Assembly: GCA_964420975.1 (NCBI GenBank)
Contig: CAYQVH010000012.1
Location: 1 to 64,000 of the forward strand
Source: Accumulibacter sp964420975
Lineage (GTDB): Bacteria > Pseudomonadota > Gammaproteobacteria > Burkholderiales > Rhodocyclaceae
Direction of reading: 5' to 3'
DNA length: 64,000 bases
The notes under the pieces were generated by a model. The model saw nothing but the letters and a program-made list of their open reading frames with translations, made no database searches and was not told the DNA's origin. The position numbers were made by a program, and so were the translations under genes. This document shows positions 54,154 to 61,806 of this stretch, piece by piece (within the stretch, counting starts at the first letter, position 1; every line of letters starts with the position of its first letter).

Positions 54154-54365
54154 GGATGTCCAACAACGATCAGTTGCTTCCTTGCCCGTGTTGCGGGTCA
54201 GGCACGATTGGCAAGGCGGGCGCCTACGATGTCTGTGATATTTGCGGCTGGGAGGACGATCCCGTTCAATCGGCTGACCCTACTTATGCGGGCGGTGCAA
54301 ACGCCGAAAGCCTGGACATGGCTCGCGAGCACCGGTGGCAGAAGCTGAAACTCGGCGACGCGTAG
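54150..54365 (+). CDS. CPCC-type immunity protein (cysteine-rich CPCC)
   Basis: A 71-residue protein with the CPCC motif PCPCCGSGTIGKAG followed by CDICGWEDDPVQ, giving a four-cysteine zinc-like site plus an acidic surface, as in CPCC immunity proteins of polymorphic toxin loci. Its ATG at 54150 overlaps the stop of the toxin tip in its restored frame (ATGA); ATG 54156 is the alternative. The intact gene beside a broken toxin is typical of orphan immunity genes. Confidence 0.8.
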   Translation: MRMSNNDQLLPCPCCGSGTIGKAGAYDVCDICGWEDDPVQSADPTYAGGANAESLDMAREHRWQKLKLGDA

Positions 54366-54406
54366 CCCTTCGTGCAGCCTCTCAAATGCCCGCCCTCGCG
54401 CGGGCG

Positions 54407-54634
54407 TCACTTCTTCTGCAGGAAGATTTCGGCGTCGACGCCGGCCTGCTTGAGGATGGCGCCCAGCGTGCCCTCGGGCATGTCGCCGGGATGATTGGGG
54501 ATCGTGGTGTAACGATTGGTCGCCGGGTTGAGCCAGATTTCATGGCTGCCCGCCGCCTGGCGGTGGAACTCGAAGCCGAGTGGCTTCAAGCGCTTGACGA
54601 TCTCCCGATAACTGAAGCCCGCCAGTCGTCCCAT
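54407..54634 (-). CDS. hicA: HicA-like mRNA interferase toxin
   Basis: A 75-residue HicA with the double-stranded-RNA-binding-like fold: REIVKRLKPLGFEF, the catalytic histidine in AAGSHEIW and PNHPGDMPEGTLGAILKQAG. HicA cleaves mRNA when free of HicB. The ATG overlaps the HicB stop by one base (TAATG). The start is the usual HicA length. Confidence 0.93.
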   Translation of the reverse strand: MGRLAGFSYREIVKRLKPLGFEFHRQAAGSHEIWLNPATNRYTTIPNHPGDMPEGTLGAILKQAGVDAEIFLQKK

Positions 54635-54861
54635 TACACCGCCACGATCAAGGGATAGTCGAAAGATTCGCGCAGTGGCGGCAGTGTCACATCGGTCACG
54701 TCGTTCTGCGACTCGATCAGCTTCTTCGCCACGTCGCGGGCAATCTCCACAGTTTCCTGCAACGTACGCCCCTGCGCGATCAACCCCTGTACATCGTCGC
54801 TGGTCGCCAGAAAAACCCCTTCCGGCAACTTCTCGATGTGCAACTGAATCATGTGTTCCAT
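54634..54861 (-). CDS. hicB: HicB-like antitoxin (lacking DNA-binding extension)
   Basis: A 75-residue HicB with the ferredoxin-like core: LPEGVFLATSDDVQGLIAQGRTLQETVE. AGGAGG lies before ATG 54861. It precedes hicA, so the operon order is antitoxin-toxin, as in many HicBA pairs. There is no obvious C-terminal helix-turn-helix, so transcription control may come from the neighbouring Xre gene (inference from position). An unusually short HicB. Confidence 0.9.
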   Translation of the reverse strand: MEHMIQLHIEKLPEGVFLATSDDVQGLIAQGRTLQETVEIARDVAKKLIESQNDVTDVTLPPLRESFDYPLIVAV

Positions 54862-54904
54862 GGCAATCCTCCTGCAGAAAAGTAGCCCTGGGCTGCGCGA
54901 TTCC

Positions 54905-55300
54905 TTAACGACCCTGCTGCGCCAACACGCTTTCCAACACCTGGATCACAAAACGCTGCTGCGGCTTAGGCAACTGACTGATGCGATCCATGTGCTGCTG
55001 CAACTTCGGCACCGGCCCGCGCTTCTTCGTCGCTGCGCCCGACTCGCCGAGCAGTTCCTCCAGACCGCCGCCGAGCGTCTTGGCCAATACCGGCAAGGCG
55101 GAAACCGGGATGCGCCGGCTGCCGGTCTCGTAAGCGTTGATCGCTTGCTGCGACACGCCGAGCGTCTCGGCCAGTTGCACCTGGGTGATGTGGGCGTTCT
55201 TGCGCAGGCTGGCGACACGCGCGCCCAGCGCCGAATAAAACTCCCGTTCGTCCTGAGTGATGGCCACTGTCGGGGACTCCAAAGCGATGACGTGGCGCAT
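54905..55300 (-). CDS. Xre-family transcriptional regulator
   Basis: A 131-residue DNA-binding protein. The Cro/C1 helix-turn-helix (about 30-85, ITQVQLAETLGVSQQAINAYE) is followed by a helical C-terminus. GGGAG lies before the ATG. It is on the same strand as hicBA, 43 bases upstream of hicB, and faces the primase fragment across a spacer holding a 19-bp palindrome, its probable operator. Such regulators often control neighbouring toxin-antitoxin or phage genes. Confidence 0.9.
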   Translation of the reverse strand: MRHVIALESPTVAITQDEREFYSALGARVASLRKNAHITQVQLAETLGVSQQAINAYETGSRRIPVSALPVLAKTLGGGLEELLGESGAATKKRGPVPKLQQHMDRISQLPKPQQRFVIQVLESVLAQQGR

Positions 55301-55338
55301 ACCTTAACTCCCGTTTTTGGAAACGAGGTTGAGAGTAC

Positions 55339-55357
55339 CACACTACGTGGTAGTGTG
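55339..55357. promoter_or_regulatory. Palindromic operator candidate
   Basis: CACACTAC-GTG-GTAGTGTG, perfect 8-bp arms and a 3-bp centre, 39 bases upstream of the Xre start and before the divergent primase fragment. Size and position suit an Xre dimer. A TTGACA (55386-55391) beside it could be part of a rightward promoter. Confidence 0.6.
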
Positions 55358-55415
55358 TCGGCCAGTGATTTGTTCGTATACCCCCTTGACAGGATTTTTA
55401 CCGGAGGCCGGATAC

Positions 55416-55493
55416 ATGCCGAGAATTCCAGAAGCAGAGATCGAGCGGCTAAAGGAAGCCGTGTCGGTGCAGCGGCTGGTGGAATCGTCGGCA
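55416..55493 (+). pseudogene. N-terminal fragment of a CHC2-type primase gene
   Basis: MPRIPEAEIERLKEAVSVQR then LVESSA, read from ATG 55416 with GGAGG eight bases upstream. This is the N-terminal tail that precedes the CHC2 zinc finger in phage/plasmid-type DNA primases I remember, but the finger and catalytic part are missing: sequence changes at about 55494 into an inverted IS30 fragment. The frame happens to stay open to 55628. The primase was evidently lost by insertion or recombination. Confidence 0.6.
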
Positions 55494-55740
55494 TGCCCGT
55501 GTCGCTTCGTAGGGCAGCTCAGAGCATCCTGGCAGGCCTCGTGCCCGGGAGATTTCGCGCGTGATACTCGAAGGGGACCGCTGGAGTTCGCGGGCAATGG
55601 CCCGCGAACTCCAGCCATCATCACGTAACCGAAGCCTAATGACCACGCGCTCAGTTCCGCTCAACTGATGGTATTCCTTACCCATGCAACGGCTCCTCTC
55701 TGACAAGAAGGAGGGTGGTGCACTTGATTGTTGACTCCAA
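55494..55740 (-). mobile_element. IS30-family insertion-sequence remnant (transposase N-terminus)
   Basis: On the minus strand from ATG 55685 the frame reads YHQLSGTERVVIRLRLRDDG, then SSRAIARELQR and SSITREISR, the N-terminal helix-turn-helix of IS30 transposases; the DDE core is absent. The upstream side 55709-55740 (GGTGGTGCACTTGATTGTTG) resembles the end sequence of such elements. The opposite edge joins the primase fragment near 55494, so most of the element is missing. Edges are approximate. Confidence 0.6.
55580..55615. repeat. 16-bp perfect inverted repeat inside IS30 fragment
   Basis: GCTGGAGTTCGCGGGC - AATG - GCCCGCGAACTCCAGC, 16-bp arms with a 4-nt centre, at 55580-55615. It overlaps codons for the WSSRAIARELQ helix on the minus strand. 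Such a long exact hairpin would be a strong structure in RNA or single-stranded DNA. Confidence 0.85.
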
Positions 55741-55891
55741 CGAGCCCGTCAAACGGACTCGCCGCGACGCACTGAGGACTGATATAGTGAGAACAAGTCG
55801 CTCTTGGGCGACGTTCCGCAAGCGTAGGCGTGTCGATCGTTTCGACTTGGCGTCACGGTCGATGCCTGCGATCCGCTGCACGAGGGTATTG

Positions 55892-57391
55892 ATGGCGACT
55901 GCTGAAACGTACGACGTTTTCATCAGCTATGCCCATGCCGACAATGGCGTCGCGCTTGGAGCGTCGAGTCCGGTTGGTTGGGTCACCGCGCTGGCGACCA
56001 ACCTCAACGAGGGTCCCAACGTTCTTCGCAAGCGCATCTTCATCGACCATCAATTAAAGCCGGGCGATCAATTCAGCGACGATCTGCTGACGATCGTCGC
56101 CCGCAGCCGGGTGCTGGTCATTCTGCTCTCGCAGAATTACGTCGATTCGAGCTGGTGCGGGAAAGAAATCGAGCATTTCGTGCGTACGCGCGCCAACAAC
56201 ACGGACCAGCCGACCGACGTCTTCGTCGTCGAGATTTTTCCCTTCGAATCCTTGCTCGCCGTGCCGTCGGTCATCCTGGAACTCCGCAAGCACCTGATCC
56301 ACGCCAAGTTCTGGCTGCAACCAACGACTGCGGCCTCACCCGTGCTCTCCGGTTATCCCAGTCCGAAAGACAGCGGCGACGAGGTTGCCGCTCATTACTG
56401 GCGCGTTCTCAACGAGTTGCGTGTGGCGGTCGATACGCGGCTGCGCTGCCTGCGAGCCTCTGCGCCAGCGGCGTCGGAGATGGTCACCGCCGCCCCGTCG
56501 GCCGCCCCGCGTAACGAGAAGTCCGGCGCGGAACCGTGGGCAACCCTACTCCTGGCAGACACGACCGAAGATCTCGAACCCCAACGCACTGCCGTGCGCA
56601 TGGCGCTCGAACCAGAGGGGGTCGTCGTCCTGCCGGTGGGCGACTACGTCGGTCTATCGGCAGACGAGTTTGCTGCGGCAATCCGCGCCGACAGTGCCCG
56701 CAGTCAGCTTTTCGTCCAGTTGCTGTCGCCGACCGCCGGTCGAAAAGGCCGCGGATTCTCGGCCCCGCTACCGCAGCTTCAGTTTCAGCAGGCGCAGCTC
56801 GCGCGCCTGCCGATCATGCAGTGGTGCGAACACCAGCCAGCTGCGGATCAAATCGCCGACCCGGCGCACGCGCAACTGTTCGCCACCGAGCACCTCCGCG
56901 TCACCAACCTGACCGCGTTTACCCGCGAAGTCATTGCGCGTCTGCGCGCCGATCAGGCACGTCGCCGGCAAGCTGCCGCGACCCCCGAGTCGCCGGGAGC
57001 AGCACGGACCGGTCGCAAGCTCGTCTTCGTCGACGACCTCGCCAGCAGCGGTGATCTCGGCGGCCGCCTGCGCGCCTTGATTCGAGCCCAGCACTTCGAC
57101 CTGCGCAGCCTGCCGCCGACCGCTCCCTTGGGCAACGACGGCATCGACGTCAAGGAACTGCTGCGGCCGTGTCGCGCCGGCCTCACCATCTACGCCGACC
57201 GCAGCAAGTACGCGACCGCCTACAACCGCCTGGTCTACTTCCTCAACCAGGTCGCCGAATACGATCTCGAGGTCGAGCGCTGGGGGGTCTATCTCGAACA
57301 AGGGACGGTGGCCAGCGAGTTCGGCATCGAATCCGACGACGTCGTCGCGGTCAACGAACAGGGCCTCTGCGATTTCCTGCGCGGACTCTGA
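55892..57391 (+). CDS. TIR-domain protein with two further alpha/beta domains (operon with STAND-WD40)
   Basis: A 499-residue protein. Domain 1 (about 5-190) is a TIR fold: YDVFISYAHADN at the start, RIFIDHQLKPGDQFSDDL, and SSWCGKEIEHF with glutamate 92 in the WCxxE position that serves as the NADase residue of bacterial TIRs. Domain 2 (about 214-355, TLLLADTTEDLEPQR) resembles DUF4062/TIR-like folds; domain 3 (about 373-499, KLVFVDDLASSGDLGGRLR) is unassigned. GAGGG precedes ATG 55892; the frame is open back to 55715 but lacks a site. The next gene begins three bases after its stop. Confidence 0.85.
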   Translation: MATAETYDVFISYAHADNGVALGASSPVGWVTALATNLNEGPNVLRKRIFIDHQLKPGDQFSDDLLTIVARSRVLVILLSQNYVDSSWCGKEIEHFVRTRANNTDQPTDVFVVEIFPFESLLAVPSVILELRKHLIHAKFWLQPTTAASPVLSGYPSPKDSGDEVAAHYWRVLNELRVAVDTRLRCLRASAPAASEMVTAAPSAAPRNEKSGAEPWATLLLADTTEDLEPQRTAVRMALEPEGVVVLPVGDYVGLSADEFAAAIRADSARSQLFVQLLSPTAGRKGRGFSAPLPQLQFQQAQLARLPIMQWCEHQPAADQIADPAHAQLFATEHLRVTNLTAFTREVIARLRADQARRRQAAATPESPGAARTGRKLVFVDDLASSGDLGGRLRALIRAQHFDLRSLPPTAPLGNDGIDVKELLRPCRAGLTIYADRSKYATAYNRLVYFLNQVAEYDLEVERWGVYLEQGTVASEFGIESDDVVAVNEQGLCDFLRGL

Positions 57392-57394
57392 GCG

Positions 57395-60300
57395 ATGAAG
57401 CGGATCACCTTGACCTTGCCGGCGCCCTACGTCGGTCTTCGCCCCTTTACCGAAGACGAAGCGCTGCTTTTCTTCGGCCGTGAGGCGCACGTTCGCGACC
57501 TATTGGCGGGCCTGCAGCGGCAGCAACGGTTTACCGCAGTGCTTGGTGCTTCCGGCACCGGCAAGTCGTCGCTGGTACGTGCCGGGCTGATTCCTGCGCT
57601 GCACCGCGGCGCGCTTCGCCCGTTTGCCAGCGCAGAGCAGGTGCCGCCGCATCGATGGAATGTCTGCCTCTTTCAGCCGGGAGACTCGCCACTCGCCAAC
57701 CTGGCCGCGGCACTGACCGAAGACCCGCGCTGGGTGCACGGGACCGACCGGGAGCGTGCGATCTCGTCCCTCGCCGCCACTCTCGGTTCCAGTCCGCTGG
57801 CCCTGAGCGACCTCTACCGGCAATTGGCGGAACGCTTCACCGACGAATCGCTGCTGCTGGTGGTCGACCAGTTCGAAGAGATTTTCCGATACCGGCAACG
57901 GAAACCGGATGCTGCCGAGAGCTTGATCGCGCTGCTTCTGCGCTCGGCGAGCGAGGCGGTGCCGATTTATGTCGTGATCACCATGCGCTCCGACTTCCTC
58001 GGCCACTGCGTCGCCTTCAATGGGCTGCCGGAAGCGATCAACAGCGGGCTCTATCTGACCCCACGCCTCGGTACCGAGCAGATCCGTTCGGTCATCAGCT
58101 CTCCGTTGACTCTCGTCGGCGGACGAATCGACCCGGTGCTCGCCAACCGCCTGGTGAACGCGCTCGGCGGCGACGACGAGCTGCCGATCCTCCAGCACGC
58201 GCTGCTCCGCATGTGGCAACGTGCGCGTTCGCTCGGTCGCAGCGAAATCGACGACAGCGACTTCCGCACCCTGTGCGCTCCACGCCTCGACGACGCCAAC
58301 GCAGGCACCGCATCGTCGGCGCCGCTGCTTTCGTACGCCATCGACAACCACGCTTGGGAGATCTACGGCGCGCTGACGCCAGCCCAGCGCGAAGTTTGTC
58401 GCCAGCTTTTCCTGGCGCTGGTCGAACGACGCGAAGGCCGCGAGCTACGCCGACCACAGTCGCTACGCCAGTTGCGACAACTGCTCCCCGAACACCAGCA
58501 CGCCGCGCTGGAGGCAGTGATCGACGCCTTTCGCGCCGCCGACGCCGGCTTCTTGCTACCGCGCGGTCCGCGTCCGATCGACACCGACGAACTGATCGAC
58601 ATCAGCCACGAAAGTCTTTTTCGCCAGTGGCAGCTTTTCCGCCAATGGTTGCGCGAAGAGGAACGCGACGTCGCCGAACTCCGCGAGTGGCGACAGCGCG
58701 CCATGCGCCAGCAGAGCGAAGGCGGCGGCTGGCTCGACGATAACGACTGCGCTCGAGCGCAGCGCTGGCGCGAGCGCGTCAGCGCGCGCACGCGAGCCGC
58801 CAACTGGGCGCGCCGATACGAAGGATCCGGTGCTTACGCGCAGGTCGATCGCTATATCCAGGACAGTCTCGACCGACTCGCCGAGGAGAAGGCACTCGAC
58901 GAAGCCTTGCGCCAACAGGCGCAAGACGAGCGGACAGCGCGCCTCGAAGCAGAAGCCGAGCTGCAGCGGGCCGCGGCACAACGCGCCGAAGCGGAACGCG
59001 AGCGAGCGCTCGCCTTCAACGCCGTTCTCCGTCGCCGCAGTCGACTGGCGATCGCCGGCTGTCTGATTGCCCTGGCATTCGGGGCTCTCGCTTTGCTCTG
59101 GTGGCGGCAGGCGGAGGAAGCCAAACTCGACGCTGAGGCGATGGCTCGCCATGCGCTGGCAGGCGAGTTGGCGAGCACGGCCGAGAACCTGCGCCGAGAA
59201 CAACCGGATCAAAGTCTGCTCGTCGCCCTGGCGGCGCGAGAAGTGGCGACCAACGCCAAGGCAGACGCCTTGCTACGCACGGCGCAGCACAGCTTCCCCT
59301 ACACCGGGGTGCTGCGCGGCCATCATGGCGAGGTGTGGGCGGCGCAGTTCTCCCACGACGGCAAGACGCTGTTTACGGTCAGCGACGACCATCGCGCGAA
59401 GCTCTGGGAAGTCGCCAGCGGGCGCCAGCTGCACGTACTCGAGGGTCATACCGGAGCTGTCGGCAGCGCCGCCTTCTCCCCGGACGACCGACTGCTGATC
59501 ACCGCCGGAGAGGACCACACGGCACGCCTGTGGGACACCGCGACCGGCCAATTGCACCAGGTCTTGCGCGGCCATCGCGGACCCGTCTGGAGCGCGCAGT
59601 TTTCTGCCGATGGATTGATCGCCATCACCGCCAGCGACGACCTGACCGCCCGCCTCTGGGACGTACGCAGCGGTCGCGAGTTGCTCGTCCTGCGCGGGCA
59701 TGGCGGCCCCCTGTGGACTGCGCAGCTGTCACCGGACAGCCGATCGGTCGTCACCGCGAGCGATGACGGCAGCGCACGGCTGTGGGACAGCCGAAACGGC
59801 AACACGCTGCACGTTCTGCGCGGCCACCAGGGTGCCGTCTGGAGCGCACGCTTCTCGGCTGACGGCCAGCTCGTTCTGACCGCCAGCCTCGACCGTACGG
59901 CCCGCGTCTGGGAAGCGGCAAGCGGCCGCCAACGCCACGTGTTGCGCGGACACGAGCATTCGGTGCGCAGCGCCGACTTCTCTCCCGACGGAAAGACGGT
60001 GCTCACCGCCAGTCGTGACAAGACGGCGCGCCTCTGGGATCTGAGCAACGGCCGTCAACTGCGCGTCTTGCGCGGCCACGAAGGCCCGGTATGGACGATT
60101 CAGGCGTCGCCCGACGGCCGCACGCTACTCACCGCCAGCCGCGACAAGACGGCACGCCTGTGGGATGCCGCCAGCGGACGAGAACTGCGAGTCCTGCGCG
60201 GTCACGGAAGCAGCGTCTGGAGCGCCGACTTCACTGCCGACGGCACGCTACTGGTCACCGCCAGCGGCGATCAGACCGCACGCCTGTGGAAAACCGACGA

Positions 60301-61423
60301 CGAACGGGAGGCACGCGTCCTGCAAGGCCACCACGGTCCGGTGTCGGCCGCCGAGGTTTCGGCAGACGGCCGTAGGCTGCTCACCGCCAGCGATGACAAC
60401 ACCGCACGTCTGTGGAGAATTGGCTCCGCCCCCGCTGCCGAACACGTGCTCGCGGGACACGAAGCGCCGATCGTTGACGCGCGCTTCGCAGCCGATGGCG
60501 GCCGAGTCATCACCGCCAGTCTCGACGGAACCGCGCGCGTCTGGGACGTCACGAGCGGCGAGCAGCGGCTTCTCCTCCGCGGCCACGAGGGAGCGGTGCT
60601 GAGTGCGCGGTTCGCGGTGGATGGCTCGCTGGTAACCACCGGGAAGGATCAAACGGTACGTTTCTGGGACGCCGCCAACGGTCGTCAACTGCGCGTCGTC
60701 AGCGGTCACGAAGCGCCCGTGGTCAGCGCCGAGCTAGCCGCCGACCACAAGACGATGCTGACCGCCAGCTCGGACAAGACCGCGCGCTTGTGGGACGCTG
60801 ACAGCGGACGCGAGCGGGTGGTTCTTCGCGGACACGAAGCGCCCGTGACCGGTGCCCGCTTTTCGCCCGACGGCCGCCTGGTGTTGACCACGAGCTGGGA
60901 TGCGACGGCGCGGCTCTGGGACAGCGCGACGGGCCGCGAGCTGCACGTCCTGCGCGGTCACGAAGAAGCCGTTCGCAGCGCCCGCTTCTCTGCCGACGGC
61001 AAGACCGTCCTCACCGCCAGCATCGACGGCACGGCGCGCCTCTGGGACGTGAACAGCGGACGCGAGCGCCACGTCCTGCGCGGACATGAAGACTCCATCG
61101 AGAGCGCCCGCTTTTCGCCGGACGGCAAAATCGTTCTCACTGCCGGCAGCGACCACACGGCCAGATTGTGGGACGCCGGTAGCGGCGACGAGCTGGCCGT
61201 GCTGCGCGGCCACGAGGGTGAAGTCTGGAGCACCGCGTTCACTCCCGACGGCCAGACGATCGTCACCACTGCCAACGACCGCACCGTTCGCCTCTGGCGC
61301 TGCGGCGAGTGCCGGCCGATCACGGAAATCGTCGACGACGTCAGCCGCCGTGTCGGACGCCCGCTGAGCGAAAGCGAACGGCGCCGCTTTGGCCTGGTCG
61401 ACACCCTGCCAAGAAGAAACTGA
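57395..61423 (+). CDS. nSTAND1 NTPase with 16 WD40 repeats, membrane-anchored
   Basis: A 1342-residue protein. Order: nSTAND1 domain (about 10-470) opening with PYVGLRPFTEDEALLFFGRE, Walker A GASGTGKSSL (51-60) and Walker B LLLVVDQFEE (153-162); a coiled coil (about 495-545, rich in Ala, Glu, Arg, Gln); one transmembrane helix (about 549-570, LIALAFGALALLWW); and sixteen WD40 units (638-1302), each ending near ARLWD. STAND proteins are signal-controlled switches; WD40 propellers sense partners or ligands. It starts three bases after the TIR gene, so TIR is the likely effector and this the sensor. Confidence 0.9.
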   Translation: MKRITLTLPAPYVGLRPFTEDEALLFFGREAHVRDLLAGLQRQQRFTAVLGASGTGKSSLVRAGLIPALHRGALRPFASAEQVPPHRWNVCLFQPGDSPLANLAAALTEDPRWVHGTDRERAISSLAATLGSSPLALSDLYRQLAERFTDESLLLVVDQFEEIFRYRQRKPDAAESLIALLLRSASEAVPIYVVITMRSDFLGHCVAFNGLPEAINSGLYLTPRLGTEQIRSVISSPLTLVGGRIDPVLANRLVNALGGDDELPILQHALLRMWQRARSLGRSEIDDSDFRTLCAPRLDDANAGTASSAPLLSYAIDNHAWEIYGALTPAQREVCRQLFLALVERREGRELRRPQSLRQLRQLLPEHQHAALEAVIDAFRAADAGFLLPRGPRPIDTDELIDISHESLFRQWQLFRQWLREEERDVAELREWRQRAMRQQSEGGGWLDDNDCARAQRWRERVSARTRAANWARRYEGSGAYAQVDRYIQDSLDRLAEEKALDEALRQQAQDERTARLEAEAELQRAAAQRAEAERERALAFNAVLRRRSRLAIAGCLIALAFGALALLWWRQAEEAKLDAEAMARHALAGELASTAENLRREQPDQSLLVALAAREVATNAKADALLRTAQHSFPYTGVLRGHHGEVWAAQFSHDGKTLFTVSDDHRAKLWEVASGRQLHVLEGHTGAVGSAAFSPDDRLLITAGEDHTARLWDTATGQLHQVLRGHRGPVWSAQFSADGLIAITASDDLTARLWDVRSGRELLVLRGHGGPLWTAQLSPDSRSVVTASDDGSARLWDSRNGNTLHVLRGHQGAVWSARFSADGQLVLTASLDRTARVWEAASGRQRHVLRGHEHSVRSADFSPDGKTVLTASRDKTARLWDLSNGRQLRVLRGHEGPVWTIQASPDGRTLLTASRDKTARLWDAASGRELRVLRGHGSSVWSADFTADGTLLVTASGDQTARLWKTDDEREARVLQGHHGPVSAAEVSADGRRLLTASDDNTARLWRIGSAPAAEHVLAGHEAPIVDARFAADGGRVITASLDGTARVWDVTSGEQRLLLRGHEGAVLSARFAVDGSLVTTGKDQTVRFWDAANGRQLRVVSGHEAPVVSAELAADHKTMLTASSDKTARLWDADSGRERVVLRGHEAPVTGARFSPDGRLVLTTSWDATARLWDSATGRELHVLRGHEEAVRSARFSADGKTVLTASIDGTARLWDVNSGRERHVLRGHEDSIESARFSPDGKIVLTAGSDHTARLWDAGSGDELAVLRGHEGEVWSTAFTPDGQTIVTTANDRTVRLWRCGECRPITEIVDDVSRRVGRPLSESERRRFGLVDTLPRRN
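59309..61302 (+). repeat. Sixteen tandem WD40-coding units of about 126 bp
   Basis: Sixteen tandem copies of a roughly 42-codon unit, each with the pattern LRGHxxxVxSAxF...DGxxxLTASxDxTARLWD. Neighbours differ but share long DNA stretches such as cgcggccacgaa and gcacgcctgtgg, as expected after recent duplications. The 16 units would fill two seven- or eight-bladed propellers. Confidence 0.9.
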
Positions 61424-61806
61424 CGTCCGTCTTTAATTAGGTAATCGGATCGGCAGGACAGTAGCGAAAACCGCGGCAACCACGGGGTGAAGTAGAAGAT
61501 CGTGCTTCACCTGCCTTCTACCCTACCCAATTTCCCTGATTTCCCGAATTGCCCGCTCGCCTCAAGCGTTGGAGTTCGCCCGCGGGCGATGGACGGCGAA
61601 GCCGGCTGGCGAACGTCGAGCAAGGCACGTTTCTCGAACTCACCATCCGAAGGGCGAAGTAGCGCGCGTCGGATGTCGCCTTCGCCGACTTCCGGCACCG
61701 CCTGTTGTGGGGAGGACCGGAGAAAATCCGGCCCTTACCCGATTGCGCGCCGCGCCGGCGAAGACGCGGCGCATGCGCTCGAACCGACGTCGGGCGGACC
61801 CTTCTG
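61424..61806. other. Non-coding stretch after the STAND gene, with interleaved inverted repeats
   Basis: No recognisable gene. Two interleaved complementary pairs lie at 61486-61520: GGTGAAG with CTTCACC (61486-61492 / 61505-61511) and TAGAAG with CTTCTA (61493-61498 / 61515-61520). Only one of the two stems may form, or they may make a pseudoknot, though the linker lengths are tight. A frame over 61502-61810 is not supported by any feature. Confidence 0.4.

Noticed and set aside
59309..61302. Regularly spaced repeats that might be mistaken for CRISPR
   Set aside because: The repeats are 126-bp protein-coding WD40 units without spacers.
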